Source of the DNA: Rhynchonema sp. JSB1_4
Lineage: Eukaryota > Nematoda > Chromadorea > Monhysterida > Xyalidae
Direction of reading: 5' to 3'
Assembly (NCBI GenBank): GCA_030248065.1
Contig: JASAMV010004991.1
Coordinates: 1-64,000 of the forward strand
Length of the DNA: 64,000 nucleotides
Both the position numbers and the translations under genes were made by a program. Below the pieces are notes generated by a model, which had not been told where the DNA came from, ran no database searches, and saw nothing but the letters and a program-made list of their open reading frames with translations. Within the stretch, counting starts at the first letter, position 1, and every line of letters starts with the position of its first letter. Shown here one piece after another: positions 1-13,534 of the stretch.

Positions 1-447
1 TTTTTCGCAAAATGTCAAGGCAACTGTACCATAGATTTTTGCAGCGTGCGTGCAAAACCGCTGACGAAATTTGTGCGTTTGTTCGAGCAGATTTTTGCAG
101 CTTTTGAATCAACGCAGGTCTGTGTGCAACACCGTCAGTGAAAACGAGTCGAAACGAGCAACCAAACTGGCGCTGCCCAACCCAGCGAATAGAGTAACAT
201 TATTAGTCAACACATCAACCTCAGACTGGTCGGAGCCCGTAGAATCTGCCCAATATTAATAGATGTCACCACACAATTTCGGTGTCAGGCGAAAATTTTT
301 CAATTTTTGAAAATATATTGCATCGATTTCATCCATCCTGAAACGTCATTTGCAACACTTTTTCTAATAAAAAGATCTTCGTCAAAAAATCACAAAAATT
401 TTTTTTTTAAAATGGCTCGTTAGTTGAAAAAACTTCTTTCAACCCTG
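1..447. mobile_element. 3' part of an R-family DNA transposon
   Basis: Bases about 185-447 match the right part of the complete R element at 48885-49569, ending in the same CAACCCTG terminus after an AT-rich tract. The left end lies outside the window. R elements carry CAGGGTTG/CAACCCTG inverted ends and 8-bp target duplications elsewhere in this window. No coding capacity is recognised. Confidence 0.7.
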
Positions 448-1045
448 ATCCACAATGTACTGTCCTGGAAATTTGACCGATTGGGCCGTGAGAGAGCCGT
501 ACTACAAACAAACTGTCATCGTGAAAACAAAGGGCACCCAACTTGGCCGATGATTTTCCGACGAAAATAATCATTCCGCTTCCCATTGCAGATGTCGAGA
601 CTGTGCTTATCAGGGGGCCTGATAAGCGCAGGCTCGATACAGGGAGTACTGCAAGACGAAAAATTGAACGAACCAATAGTTTGTCTGTTGCAAGTTTGTT
701 TGAACTGCGCAAATATGAGCTAAGAACATGTTTGTTTTAACCAAACCTGGATTCAGTTACGCAGTATACGTCATATAGTCAATGACAACGTTTTGTGTAA
801 ACTCGCATGCGCCCTTGAATATCTAAAGATTACATTTTTGTTTTTGGTATCACAAACCATTTTCCAATGAACTTTGCAAGTTTGCTATCCATTAGCTTGT
901 ACAAACACACCTTGTTCCCTGGGCCAGGTTTTCCGTTTATTTTGTTTCCGCTCTCTAAATCTGGAATTCTGGACCGCTCATGCAATTTTTTCAACCTTTG
1001 CACCGTCAGAGCTGCCAATTCTGAAAATTTGTTCCAAAGCTGCAG

Positions 1046-3594
1046 CAAGGAACTTTCGACAATCAGAGCAACAATATGTCATCGTGTTCAAACACATCAC
1101 ACATTGCCAATCACAACACCTACACCATTCGTCTGCTGTACTGGCTCAATCCGCCGGACACCTACCCGTGCGGGTTCGAAACCCGTCTGAAACGCTCCTC
1201 GGTCCGCTGCCTGTTTCCGGGTCTGTCGAGCGAGATTTTCGACCTCGTCCTACGTCTGGCTCATCTACCATTCACTCTGGTTCAATCACCAGCGAATCAG
1301 TCCTACGCAGAGGCACTGGCCGAATTGGTGAATGGCAGTGTTGATGCAATGGTGATGCCGATGACACCGAGTCCGAAGCGATTGGATGACTTGAGACTGC
1401 AACCGACTGTGCCCATTCAGGCGTTCACTGATGTGCCGATGGCTATTGGTTTGTGAGAATATCGGTGTCTGGGTTAGCTGTAAAAATTGCTTCCCGCTCC
1501 ACTCTTTGTTTGTTGTAGGTTTAGGTTTGCATTGTGATCTACTCCCTGTGTTCATGGGAAACTGGCCTAAGTTAATGATGCAGAATTAAACCTCTGAAGT
1601 TAATGCGGCCGCACATTTCTGCATGTAAACATTATCACTACCTGCCAATAATTGAGCAAAGCCGTGCAGCGGGAAATCCTAGCCCGACCACAGACCTGAG
1701 CGTAAAGCGAAGCCCTAATCGGAAGCCTTAGTCGAAACTGAACCTGACTGAAAACGGCAAAATCGTGCAGAGGTCTAACGCGGCAATGCCGCCGATTAGA
1801 TTTTAGTGCACTAAATAAATTTCGTTCATTTATTCACTAGCGTGCCTCTCACTTTCAGGCACCACGTCGTATCGCGATGACATTCTGGCCAAGTCAACGG
1901 CTTTCCTCAATGTCTACGACTGGTACATTTGGCTGTTCGCACTGATTCTTTATGGCACTGTCCGTCTCTACCGTTTTGCGGCGGACAAACTTCCGTTCGA
2001 AGGCCCAGACCATCACAGTGTACAAGTATACCGTCATGGCAGCATCATATTTGTTCTGATATCGTTCTTTTCCGTCTATTTCATCGGATTGTACAAATCT
2101 GGTCTGCTCGCTCAACTGTTGATGCGCCACGATGTGCATCAGTTTGAGAATTTCGACCAACTCGTCAACTTGCTTGATAGCGGTAGTGTGCGGCTGGTGG
2201 GACTGAAAGGGGGCGGGCGGTTTGCGTCACCGAGTGTGGAAATGCAGCGACTCAAGGTGAGAACTGGGTGAATAGTCCAGCCCACCATCAGCTTTATGAG
2301 GCGCCTGTTGCGGTTCCACGTGCGTTTCGAAAGATTTCGAAAACAAAAGAAAGAGAAATTGGGTGTGTTTATGCGTTGTCGATTTCTCTTTCTTTTGTTT
2401 TCGAAAACGTTCGAAACACGTGGAACGGTGGCATGCGTCTCGTGCACTGGTGGTTCGACTTCTTAGGCTTAGGCTGTTTTTAATCGCATCCGTATGGTAA
2501 ATTTTGCTTACTGGACACACGTTCAGCTGTGAACTTCGATCAAGAGCAGCGTATAGGACCACTAGCAACCGGCTAGGCAGCGTGGTATACGCCTCACCAA
2601 AGGGTAACTATGTGTCGCAGCCGTACTATTGTTTATGCAGCCTAGTTGGTTGAGTACCTGACACGGGTCAGGAATGCCCGCTCATACAGGAAGAATATAT
2701 TTCAGGACCCATGCAATCACTTGCGTGTCTTCTCATCAGGTACACACTTAATTTTGGGTCAAGTTAGAATGAGAGATATGAATTCACAGTAAGCCACCAA
2801 CATGTTGGCAATAAACTGACACTCGGTGGAACGCATGCTCAGGCGACGTTCGTGCACAACCCGCCCGTCTGGGTGTACAGTCCGCCCGAAATGTTGCAAT
2901 ATCGAGCGCAAATTGAGTCCGGTGAAATGGTGGCGATTGAGGGCGAGACAAATCCGCACAATTTGGCCGGTCAAATGTGTCACGTACGACTGGTGCCGCT
3001 GCCAGAGCTGGGCTCTGACCACGACAGCATCCTGTTCCCCCCTTGTGTGCCACGCTGGGTCGTTGACAGTGTGTCGAGTGTGATTAATCAGAATCAGGTG
3101 TGGTTGAGTGACGTGCTATTTGGCTTAAGGCATGAGTTTTTGGGCCTGGTTTTTCGGAACCTTAGTCAGTCATACATACTTCATAGCAGGCATAGCAGCG
3201 TTGATAGAGCCTTGTTGAAAGCATGGCCAATGATAGCAATTACTTACCTGGCATTGTCTGTCACACATCCTCATGTTGGAAAAGGTGTCCACGCTACTCT
3301 GGTTTGCAACTGTTTTTTTTAGAGTTTGTGATTGTGTTCTCATTCATGGGCACAACATACTTGTAACCTCACAATGTGTCAGATGGTGTTCTCTGAGATG
3401 CACGCTCGCTACATCCACATGTTGGAGTACCGTCGAAAGGAGTTGAATTGAATTGCGGCGCGCAACCGCGTACGACCAAAGGCGACCGAATGCGTGTGAG
3501 GGACGCAGTTGGCATGTTCGTCGTGCTCGGCACTGGATTGGTCGTGGCTGCGTTGGTCGTAATCACTGAAGGACTGCTGTTCAATGTGTTTTGA
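1046..3594 (+). CDS. Divergent ionotropic (iGluR/IR-like) receptor, 5' incomplete, frameshifted
   Basis: Ligand-gated channel subunit of the ionotropic glutamate/IR type, placed in the plasma membrane. Exons: about 1046-1448, 1859-2256, 2843-3097 and 3383-3594; the first three join in phase with GT-AG introns. Exon 1 has the S1 ligand-binding lobe (FPGLSSEIFDLVLRLA, then LVNGSVDAMVMP). Exon 2 starts GTTSYRDD, then M1, the pore region and M3 (IGLYKSGLLAQLL). Exon 3 is the S2 lobe (NPPVWVYSPPEM). Exon 4 starts in frame (MVFSEMHARYIHMLEYRRK) but meets TGA at 3449. The last helix (DAVGMFVVLGTGLVVAAL, stop 3592-3594) is in another frame, so one base appears lost or gained near 3425-3445. That means a pseudogene, a sequence error or an unseen splice. 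The amino-terminal exons are not found; the first exon start is uncertain. Ligand unknown. AATAAA occurs near 3664. Confidence 0.72.
2312..2430. repeat. Palindromic MITE, P family, copy 1
   Basis: A hairpin in the second intron of the receptor gene. The left arm (GGTTCCACGTG, then TTTCGAAAACAAAAGAAAG) is repeated inverted as CTTTCTTTTGTTTTCGAAAA, then CACGTGGAAC, around a loop of about 20 bp. Weaker similarity extends outward on both sides. A diverged second copy lies at 9679-9791. Confidence 0.7.
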
Positions 3595-5052
3595 GAGCAG
3601 AGTAGGTGATTTTGTGATATGTCGACGATTTTAGAAACTTCATTTTGCATGTGACTTTCTGAAAATAAAAGCAGGAATGCATCAAATTTGAAGACAATTG
3701 TTTTGGTATTTGTTGCCTATGGTGAACGAATAGAATTGTCTCTATAATAATATTATACAGTTGTTGTTCTGCATCCTGAACACACCTAGTGCCACATGAA
3801 ACCAAACACATTCGTTATGTATAAACCTTTATACAGTTCACACATTTTAGCGCACGAACGCATATTTTGCGCTCACAATATTCATGGAATTGACTGCAAC
3901 TCAATATTTTAACTCGATAATAATAATATGTATCCAAAAGCTGAGACATTTTTTTGAGAATGTGGACAGCCTCACGAACGCGGGATGTTTGAAATTCGAC
4001 AAAAAAACCGAAAAGAAGAAATGTAAAAACACGAACAAAATAAACCGAAACCTAATCGAATTAAATGTAATGCGGGCAACTATGCGACATTAATGGACCA
4101 GAGTGAAAATTCGAAAGCTGGACAGTCTTTTCTTTAATGAGAATAAAAATGTCGAACCACCAACCCTGGTTAATTTCAGAAAACTGTGCCAAAAATTGAC
4201 CAGAAGAATTCTAGTTTTTGCACAACTCGGAGAATAAAGTTATCAATCGTGGCCTAATGTTTCAAAAGAGATTCCTGATGAAAAATAGCATTTTTGTGCT
4301 TGCCCAATAGTTGGAATGCATACGCGAAAGATTAAAAACAGAATTTTTGTCATGCCTGTCACCTAATGGTGAAATAAACAAAAGGCGAAGCGAAAACATC
4401 AAAGAACTCACACTGCTTTGGAATCGATTATTTAATGGCATATACGTGGAGTTCAGGACATAAATTCTCATAGAATACATGGTGCCGCAGAGATGTATAA
4501 ACGGAATGGGAATAGCAAACTTTGTTAAAAATATAGTTTTTCAACAATAAAATGAACAAAAGCACCGTTCAAGGTTCGTGCGCGGTGGGTGTGTTGAGAA
4601 GAAGAAAAAAGGGCAGAGTTGTTTCGAGTGTAAATTTGCAAAGTTCCAAAATCATAAAACCCTACATTTTGAAATTGACCTCTTTCGCGGTGTAGTAACA
4701 TCATTTTGCTCACCTTGTACAAAGAAACTAGGAACAGAATAAAATAAAAGCATGCTTTTAACATAATTTCTGTTCATTTGAGTGAAATAAATAGTGAAAT
4801 AAGACCATACACTTCATCATAATAACGGTAATAACACAGTTCGTGTAATAACATTTCATCCAAGTATAGTTACTTGGAATACTGTGGACGGTTTGTCATA
4901 TTTTATGCGGTTCCAGAAGATTCCAAAAAAAACCGCACAAATGCCCACCAAACCGCCGTCTCCAGTGTACAATAATATATTATATACATTAAAAATCTGA
5001 GAATAACGAAAAGGACAGATGATATAAAATTGACCAGATCTTTGTGCGGAGC
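3595..5052. other. AT-rich intergenic stretch
   Basis: Between the 3' end of the plus-strand receptor and the 3' end of the minus-strand RAB3 gene. I see only AT-rich sequence with several AATAAA/ATAAAA strings, as expected for two 3' flanks, and no exon-like reading frame. Confidence 0.5.
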
Positions 5053-8000
5053 TCAGCAATTGCACTGTTGCGCTGGGGGCTTGTTGGCTGTTTGTGCGTC
5101 TAACCTGAAACATCTGATGGTTTCGGATACTGTGCATGTGGAACAAACTTTGCGTATTGTAGGTATATCATCGTATCATGATGGTATGCTCGTTATCATA
5201 TCGCACAAATCTTTTTTTCAGAACAAATGACTTTATACTTGTGACGTCCAAACTTTGGAAAGCGAAGCAAATTTTACGCTGGATATTCGGACTTCCATTT
5301 CTTGAGGCACAGAGGTTTACAAAACTACATGTCCTCAATTCTTTTTCGGATTACGAGCTGGAGCTTATGATGTCCTGGTACACAATTCATGTTGGTGTGA
5401 GTCCATAATCTATCCCCTACGTCTTTGCACACTACCAAGTCCAGGTATGCATAACTATATGTACAATGATGTTTCACTAGCCTTGTTCCTTTGGGTTGGT
5501 TCAATGTTGGGTCGGCATCGAGTGACTCTGCCATTTTCTCACAAATGATGTCCACCAGTCGTTCGAACACAGCTTTCACGTTGATGTTCTCTTTGGCTGA
5601 TGTTTCAAAGAATTCTAGGCCTGCAATTGTGAACTGTGGCCATTTATGTATTCCTTGTGCGTTTGCTTTCCGATGGATAGGGTCAAGATTGCAGCATACG
5701 TCATTGCTAACGAATAATTTGAAACATTAAACCAAAATCGATTTGTGAGTTTTTGGAGAGGGTAATTCAAACATTCAGACCCAGAGTTGGTAATTGTTCT
5801 AATGTTGCAGTCAGGGCACAGCATTAGGACTTGAACTTCCAGACCTGAAACATAACATAGATTCGATAGAAACCATTCTTGCCCAGACAGACACACCTAG
5901 TTGGTCGGCGAGCTGTTTGCCCCTCTCATACGTGACCACTCGTTCGTCTTCCATGTCACATTTGTTCGCCACCAGCACAACCTGTGCATTGTCCCATGAA
6001 TACGTCTTGATTTGCGTGCACCTGGATGTTTGTGTGTGTGTGTGTGTGAAACATCAGATTGATCCTCGGATTGGTCAAAAAGATCCGGGACGTGTTGCGG
6101 CGCTGGACATTTTTTTGGTTTTTTGCCTCAGGCCTCGTGCTCAGGTCGTGCTTTGGGAGAGTTTCGTGAAAATGTCGAAACGATTATCATGATTAGTTTC
6201 GGACGCCTGGCCTTACCTGTAGGACAGAAAAAACACACTAACTCAAACTCGGTTCCGAAGCTTGGGTAATTATTCGATGCCCAATTTACTCATGGACTGC
6301 TTAATATGGGATCAAATCGGTCGGCCCAAGTTTCACGATTGAGCGCATTCGAGTTAAATGTCCCAGGCAGATTGGCCAGATAAAAAAAAGGTAAAGGCGT
6401 TCCGCAGAATTTAGGCTCCGCGAGGGACCTACCAACAACCCGTTGCCGGTGACTCTATAATGGGTAGGTGCCTGTTACCCGCAGCAATTGCTGCTTCCCA
6501 TTTACCGACCCTTCTCAGGGATGGAAGGCTGGGTTGACCCACGACACCTCTTTGATGTTGCTCCGTCCGCTGGGGGTTGATCCCAGAACTAACCAGGCCA
6601 AACACTGCTAAGCCTGCCAGATCGGACGGGGTACACACGAGCAAACGTGGTATGGGTACAGATACGTTTGGAATTGTCCACTATATTTCTTAAATTATCC
6701 TGAATTTATTGTAACTGACCAATCCTGCACACAATTGAACGATTCTTCGTTTGTGATGTCGTACATGAGAATGAAGCCCATTGCACCGCGATAGTAGGCC
6801 GTCGTGATCGTGCGGTAGCGCTCTTGGCCGGCAGTGTCCTGAAACATCAGGGTTGGAATGAAGGCAAACATGGCAATATGTTCATTCGGAATGCAATGGC
6901 TGTTGTGCATACGGTCACATGGACAACTATGTTCAATCAGCTTGTTCTACTCAGACAGATAACAGGAAACTTTTCGGACATGGATACGAAGTTGACACAA
7001 AAATCACACTGGGAAAGCGAAACGGCGCACGGATGATCACCAACTTTGACACCACTCCAGGATTGGCAGTGTTGCCTGTCCACTATGCTTCTTCGCAGTG
7101 ACCCCAGGGCGCACTTTCATTCTATTCAGTGTCCGTACAATTGTAAAAAGTTACAATTTGTGAGTTTTTGGTTTTCTCTAAATTTGGATTTGGTTGTGTC
7201 TGCTCGTTTGACGACCAGCTTCATACATACATAGTTACTCCCACACGCTGTGTCAATAGCTTTCAGGCTGGAGAAGCAGAAACAACAATATCGGGAGATA
7301 CAGTAATCGCCCATACAATATGTAACAAATTAAAATGGAAAGTGCTCCCAACGGGTAATGGAAGGGAGCCTATCAGTGGTGTCGTTGGGGGGGGGGGAAG
7401 GGGGGTTACCCCCCTAGTATCCGGTATCCGGTATCTTGATTTTTTCACCCAGGGGTATCCGGTATCCTGACTCTTTGTCCAGGGGTATCCTACTCTAAAA
7501 TTTTTCCGAAAACAGTAAAAATCGCCCATTTTTACCTCCAAGATGCTCAAAATCGCTTGCTAGCGCAAGCATAACCCCCAAAAATGACCATTTTTTGCGC
7601 TTTCAACACCGATTTTGCTCGATTTTCCTCTTAAAAAATTGACCTTTTTTGAACAACCCGCTGGGTATCCGAGATTTTTCATTTTAGGGAGCAACCCCCC
7701 TATCCGAGATTTTTCATTTTGGGTATCCGGTATCCGAAAATTTTGGATTTTGGTATCCGGTATCCTGACTTTTTGATTTCCCAACGACACCACTGGAGCC
7801 TATAGGTCCCAAACCCACACCTCACTATGAACACCGTGAACTGCACCAAAAATTGAGCCGAGGCGACCTGATTTCGCAACACAAGAGGTTTTACGTGAAA
7901 ACTGCAAAAATCAAATAACAATGAAAAAATCGTCTATCTCAACTGAAACACACCCATATCTGTAGTTTGATACGTTTCTCGCCGCGGAATATCGTCTTGA

Positions 8001-8819
8001 CTTTGAAGTCGATGCCGACCGTCGACACAAACGCAGAAGTGAACGAGTCGTCGCAATAGCTGACAATTAAAATCATTTGTAATTGATACAACAAATACCA
8101 AAAACAAATAAAATCCAAAAATCTCACCGAAATAGGAAGGACGTTTTACCGACACTGCTGTTGCCGATGATCAACAATTTGAACATGTAATCGAAGTTCT
8201 GGTCAGTTTGGCCGCCCTGTTGGCCTGAGTATCAAAAAATATATATGAAATGTGTGCATTGTTTGGCAGATGTTTCAAATTCATCAAAAACTGCTTTCTG
8301 CCGCATTATGTTATACACCAGGCGTTGTGAAACATCAGCAAGTCACGTTTCGCTGTGGATGTTTACGGTCAAAGATCTCAGATGTTTTCTCAAAGGTTTC
8401 AACGGAGCTACAGATATAGACAACCTAGAAGCTTGCGTTTGTGGTAAAATCATAAAGCAAACAACTTTTGCCGGCAAAGTAAGATAGTCGCTACGTTTAA
8501 ACGGATGTTGTGGTGCAACATCACTCTGATAACCGTCCTCCGCACTAAGTACTCCTTCATCCACTTCTTCCTCCGCCGCAAATGACACATATCGGGCCAT
8601 TGGACTATTTTTCTCTTTGGTATTATGTTTTGTTGAAAAGTATTCACAAAATATTGTATAAAACGCGAAAATGATGAAACGCAGTGCAGGCATTTAGACG
8701 TTGGAAAAATGTTTTTCTGAATTCGCTCTCACACAGCTGTTGCTTTCTTAGAGTCTCCTTTTTCTGAAATAAATTATGCTGTTTTCTGGTGACTTACCAC
8801 CACCGTACTGTTGGGCCAT
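5053..8819 (-). CDS. RAB3: RAB3 small GTPase
   Basis: Vesicle GTPase of regulated exocytosis. Seven exons, 219 codons, all in phase: 8798-8819, 8128-8224, 7954-8059, 6720-6838, 5897-6021, 5482-5620, 5053-5104. Visible: P-loop GNSSVGKTS (residues 28-36), switch [15 protein letters not shown] (76-81), NKCD, TSAK and the C-terminal CNC double-cysteine prenylation motif. Length matches RAB3 of other animals. The NKCD motif is preceded by Ala instead of the usual Gly. The last intron must start with GC (exon ...ACAAG|GCTAGT): only this keeps the frame into the CNC ending, while the nearby GT would lose it. The 1.1-kb third intron contains a hAT-like element. First gene of a 32-kb run of minus-strand genes. 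Confidence 0.95.
7374..7795. mobile_element. hAT-like MITE, A family (GGTATCC), copy 1
   Basis: A 422-bp element in RAB3 intron 3. Inverted ends are CAGTGGTGTCGTTGGG and its complement, flanked by the perfect 8-bp duplication GAGCCTAT (7366-7373 and 7796-7803). The phrase GGTATCCGGTATC recurs inside near both ends. A short palindrome (GCTTGCTAGCGCAAGC) lies near the centre. Non-autonomous. Confidence 0.92.
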
Positions 8820-11800
8820 CTTGTGTCGCTCTGTAGTCTTCGTTCAGGAGCTGCTCCCCTTCACTTGTGGGGGCGTTTCCGGATGAAAATGTAATTCCTT
8901 TCTCGATAAAAATATTATACGTTCAACCTTAATGAAATCGTTGCTAATTTGAGTAATTGAGCGTTGAATTCGCCGCAGATAATAGTTGAATAATATATTT
9001 CTGAAAAAGATAATGTCAAAATTACCTGTGAACTCAAAACGCGTGGTTGCGCATGAGCGTCACAAGACAAAATCGTTGGAAAGGGCAGCTGTGCAAATAA
9101 TGATATGCTTTCAAAAAGAATTAGGATTTATTTTTGCACTGTAATTTCGGTTGACAGACTGTGCATGCACAGGTGTGCGCAAACCTCAAAATGCAGAATT
9201 TGATTATTCAGGCCAGTGGTGTTCGCCGAAAGTTGTGCGATGGAGCAGAAGGAAGGGACACTAAAAATTTACAGGGTAAAACTGAAACATTTATCATTCA
9301 TGCACAACATGTACAGCACAGATGGCCTTTGAAGAACGATTTTCGTTCCAGCAACTATTTTTTTCAGTGCTGTTTTATCCGCATCCTAGTTGCCCGTATA
9401 CAGGCAACGTGGGGGCGTTCCTTCACCAGAATCACAACACATAAACCGCGGTGTAGCAAAACATACATTTCTTCTTATGCGATGCGTCAAGCATGAAGGA
9501 CGAAGCTGACATGTTCATCATGTAACTTCCTGCTTTCAGGAAAAGGATTGGCCTTGTATACTTGTACAAGTAAGACTTTTACTTATAAGTAAGACAAGCT
9601 GCTCTGGACAAAATACCAGCGTTCTTATCCGGCCGGCCATATGATAGTCCAACCACGACCTCATGAGACGACGGTTGCGGTTCCACGTGTTACAAAATTT
9701 AGAAAACAAAAAGAAAGAGAAATCGACAATGCATAAACACGCCAAATTGCTCCTTCCTTTGTTTTCGGAAAGTTGTGAAATACGTGAAACCGTAACTGAC
9801 GTCTCTTGAGTTCGTGACTAGATTAACACGTCAGACTCACAGCCACAAGGTGCACTAGATCATCGTCAGCATGGTAGCACTGGAAAAATTATGTTCAACG
9901 TGTGCGTTACGCTTTGATGCGACGAAAATTCATCCATGCTTGGCTACAATGGAGTTCGGATTCCGGTGCGAGTCTAAGTACCCAGAACTTGAGTCCGCTT
10001 ATGAGAACGAAACCTGAAAGGGATCCTCATACTCACACGTATATAATGTAGGTTGAACCTGACGAATTGCGGTGCAGTTTCTCAGAAGTGCCAGTGGTGT
10101 CCCAAACGCCACAGGAGAATGTGGGCCAAAAAGAAAACTGCAGGAAACGGACACAGAAATCAGTTCCAGTTCGTTCACAAGCCCACTGTTCAGCGCCGGT
10201 GCAAGCAAGGACGCATTTCCGCTGCGGTTAACTTTATACAGGTTGACAGGCCTCATTTTCTCGTGCTTTGGAACAAAAAATGTCCTCAAATATATCGGTG
10301 TAGCCAGGCCCTGATCGAAAATTTAATTCCCATTCTGACGTCGTTACTCGCTGCAACTGCACGTTACTTCTTACCCAATAATGTAACAGCAGTGAGTTTT
10401 GCCCGTTTCGGCCTGTTTTCACAGACGGGCGAGGTGCCGGGCCTCGTCGGTGCGAACACCTCTGGCCAATTGACCTTGGCCAATGATCTTTCCAATCCCC
10501 ATCAGTGTAAAAATGGCAGGTTGCGGTGCTTTGTGGGGCATTTGAGTGCATAGAAATCCCAAAAAGCAGAACGCGTTGACAGGCTATAATGGTCGCTTCC
10601 AAGAGACATCATTGGACGGCGTCTGTGTGTTATTCTCTCTCAACCAGAACCAAACTGCATCATATCGGCAGTTTCGGGACCCCGGAGGATTCAGGGAAAA
10701 TCCTGATGCTTCAAGGAAGAGAAATAAAAATTGGCGAAACATGAAGAAAGCCTTCATCGGGAATGCGGCAAAAAAACAAATTCGCTTTTAAAGGAAGCAA
10801 GCCGTCTCTCTATCCTATGCCGCATGGTTTAGGTATACGTCGAAACAAGAAACATTAACTAAACACGTCGAAAAAATGTTGCGGCATGTTGTTTTTCTGA
10901 ACAAATACCGTGTCGTGCGCTAATGCAACGAAAAACTACTTTCCCTTCAGCGCAAGCCTGTTGAGCTGCACAGACGCACGAGCCCTGGACTATTTTATTA
11001 CCAAAAAGGACTCAGGTACATACATAATATGTACATATAGGTATACCTACAGACGTACCAAGTTTGGCAGAAGCGGCATCAGAAAAATGGGACAGAAAGA
11101 AAACAAAACAAAATACTTTCGAATTTATTTCCAGCCATAAGGGCTGTATTCAAGAACAAATAAACACGGCGCAGAAAATTAGCCATTTCAACCGAAAACG
11201 GGATATAAAACACCCATAAAGTCAGAGAGAAGAGAAGAAAGAGGGGCTGGTGGCATTTACCGGAATTACACACAAACAGCAGTGTTATATGTACACAGGG
11301 CGTAAACGAACATAAGCACAGCACATGAACTGGCAAAAAACAGCAAAAGTCTCTGCCTGAAGTACTATCGAAAAAGCCGACGGCATCGTGAAAAGCTGAC
11401 GTGGTTGGCGACCCCAAAAACACACACACGCAAGAGTTGGGTTTATTTCATGCTTCAAGTCCAAGCGATGCAGCATAGAGCTACTCCAAAGCTGGCTTGG
11501 GAGTGCTGGTCTGCTGTTTTAGACCAAAAGCGCGTGTACACATGCGAAAAAGCATGAGCCTGAGCACCCAACCAGCTTTACGGATGCACACGCACGCGCA
11601 CATGCAAATGCGCACAGTGCAGCTGCGTACTATGCATTCTGTGTTGTGTGGCTTACGTTATAACTTACACGTTGGAACTATATACGCTGTCCATAGACTA
11701 TGGGAAGCCACATATGGGTAGACAGCTGCCACGACGGGAAGCAAATCAATAATATTTCTGCCTCGTGACATGCCCGACACCCGCTAAGCACACAGCAGTG

Positions 11801-13534
11801 CACAGAACACTTCTGGTCACAGCACAAGTGGGGGAAGCGCTAACCATGTAAGCTGCTCACTATGCTTATATGTACACATGTACGCTCGCGTAAGGTAAAA
11901 CCACAACAACAAATAGATACACATGTATTATACCCAATACATACAGTAGGTACCTGCATCAGCATGCTTTGCTAGCTACTAGAGAGCGCACAATGCAATG
12001 ACACAGCATACGTCCACAGGTCATTCATGAGTAAACGAGGAAAGTACCAGAAGGTACCCACAATATCAACAAGTAGGCATGTATGGGACAGCTCAACAAC
12101 ACTTACCAGCTTGTTACTGTGCTTGTACAGAGAAGCAAGCAACAGCCAAGCCACACACTGATGTGATGATAGACATTCAAATGAATAAAAAAAGAACCAA
12201 AGGCCTGAGTTGCTGTGTGGTGCCTTGTTATTTCCCCCATGTATGGTATGTGGTCGGAGACACAATAACTGTGCTGAATTCAAGTGGTCTACTTTTGTCT
12301 TATCAAAGCGCACAATAATACATACAGTATAACCTCAAGGCGATACACCACAGAAAGGGACCCCATAAGCCAGACATGTATGTATATGGCATTGATGATG
12401 CCGTGAAGGTAGATGGTGACACGAAAAATGGCGTTTTTTTGCGCGAAGAAAGCATTTGACCAGAGGAGTCTTGACAATTTTTTTAAAACGCTGTTTTCTC
12501 TCTCACTGTCCCGCTCCTTCCAGCTAAAGCACAAATTATGACAAAGTACCCAGCGGCGCCCGAATGACAAGAAATGTATTTTTTCTTGCAACTCCATGCA
12601 AAATAGTCATATAACTGCGACTGCAGGAGGGCAAATGACCTCAAGCAGCCACGAGAACGTTCGGTTCATGATTTAATGATTCGCTGGTGCTTTCAAACTG
12701 CATCGGAGCACAGAGAAACGTTTTTATCCATGATAGCAACCTGTAAAATAGAAGTTGTGGGCTGAAATTATGCCAGCTCGGTGAGTTCAGTGCGGAGGTC
12801 AGCAATCCCATCCCAGAAACTTGGCTTTGAGTGTAATGACAAACATCAGTTTATTGGTCTGCATTGTATGATGAATGACAACGAACCATATGACACGCTG
12901 AGAAAATTTGTTGATGTTTCACAGGAGCGATGCACACGTAAGTCTAAGGCCAATCCAACAAAGCCCATCCATTATATGAGTTCCATTATAGACGCAACCT
13001 TTGTAGTGAAAAGACCAGACATGTATAGGCAAACTACGCCAACACGAGCCCACGAGAAACCAAACCAAAAAAAAAAACCCCTACAACGTGTAACGTTTCC
13101 CAAATCAGCAGCCACGTCTGAATGTTTCACCATTGCCAGCAAACGGGCCGCAGTCATCATGGTCAGTGTTCTTTCCATTTATCCGTTCAACGACAGCGAA
13201 AACGAACCCACATGGACAAACAGTATTGTTTTTATTTTTTTTTGAGCAAACATGAAAACAAAAGCAGACTAATATGACATAATAATTATGGATCATCTGT
13301 ACAAGTGAGCTGAACCAAACTGACTACATATCTTCGGGAATCTATGGAGTGCACGCGGTTAATTTTAATTGGTTCCTGAGAAAGCTCTGGGTTGAAAGTC
13401 CAGCTTCAGATTTCACTCCGCAATGGTTTGTGAATTCGCCTTTCAGTAAAACTGTTTCAGAAATGCACATTTTTACAACAAAGCGACCAACCCCAGGTCC
13501 TTCAAATGAACAAATATGTAAGGAAATTATAAAA
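8820..13534. other. Long intergenic region, no supported gene
   Basis: From the RAB3 start codon to the 3' end of the PET100-like gene. Scattered open frames here show no family resemblance or consistent splice structure. I see the P-family hairpin (9679-9791), a CA/TG-rich stretch near 11540-11630 and, near 13010-13110, sequence related to the Q-family hairpin at 22355-22517. RAB3 regulatory DNA is presumably included. Confidence 0.45.
9679..9791. repeat. Palindromic MITE, P family, copy 2
   Basis: A diverged copy of the hairpin at 2312-2430. It has GGTTCCACGTG, then AAAACAAAAAGAAAGAGAAAT on the left, and CCTTTGTTTTCGGAAA, then TACGTGAAACCG inverted on the right. Confidence 0.6.

Noticed and set aside
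5811..5870. Possible extra RAB3 exon after a GTTTCAG acceptor (reads GLEVQ)
   Set aside because: The conserved FFETSAK exon at 5482-5620 joins in phase directly; the extra segment would break the family sequence.
10053..10602. Overlapping open frames of 166 (+) and 122 (-) codons
   Set aside because: No family resemblance, both strands open in the same stretch, and no convincing splice context.
12781..13245. 154-codon open frame (+)
   Set aside because: Overlaps sequence related to the Q hairpin element and resembles no protein family.
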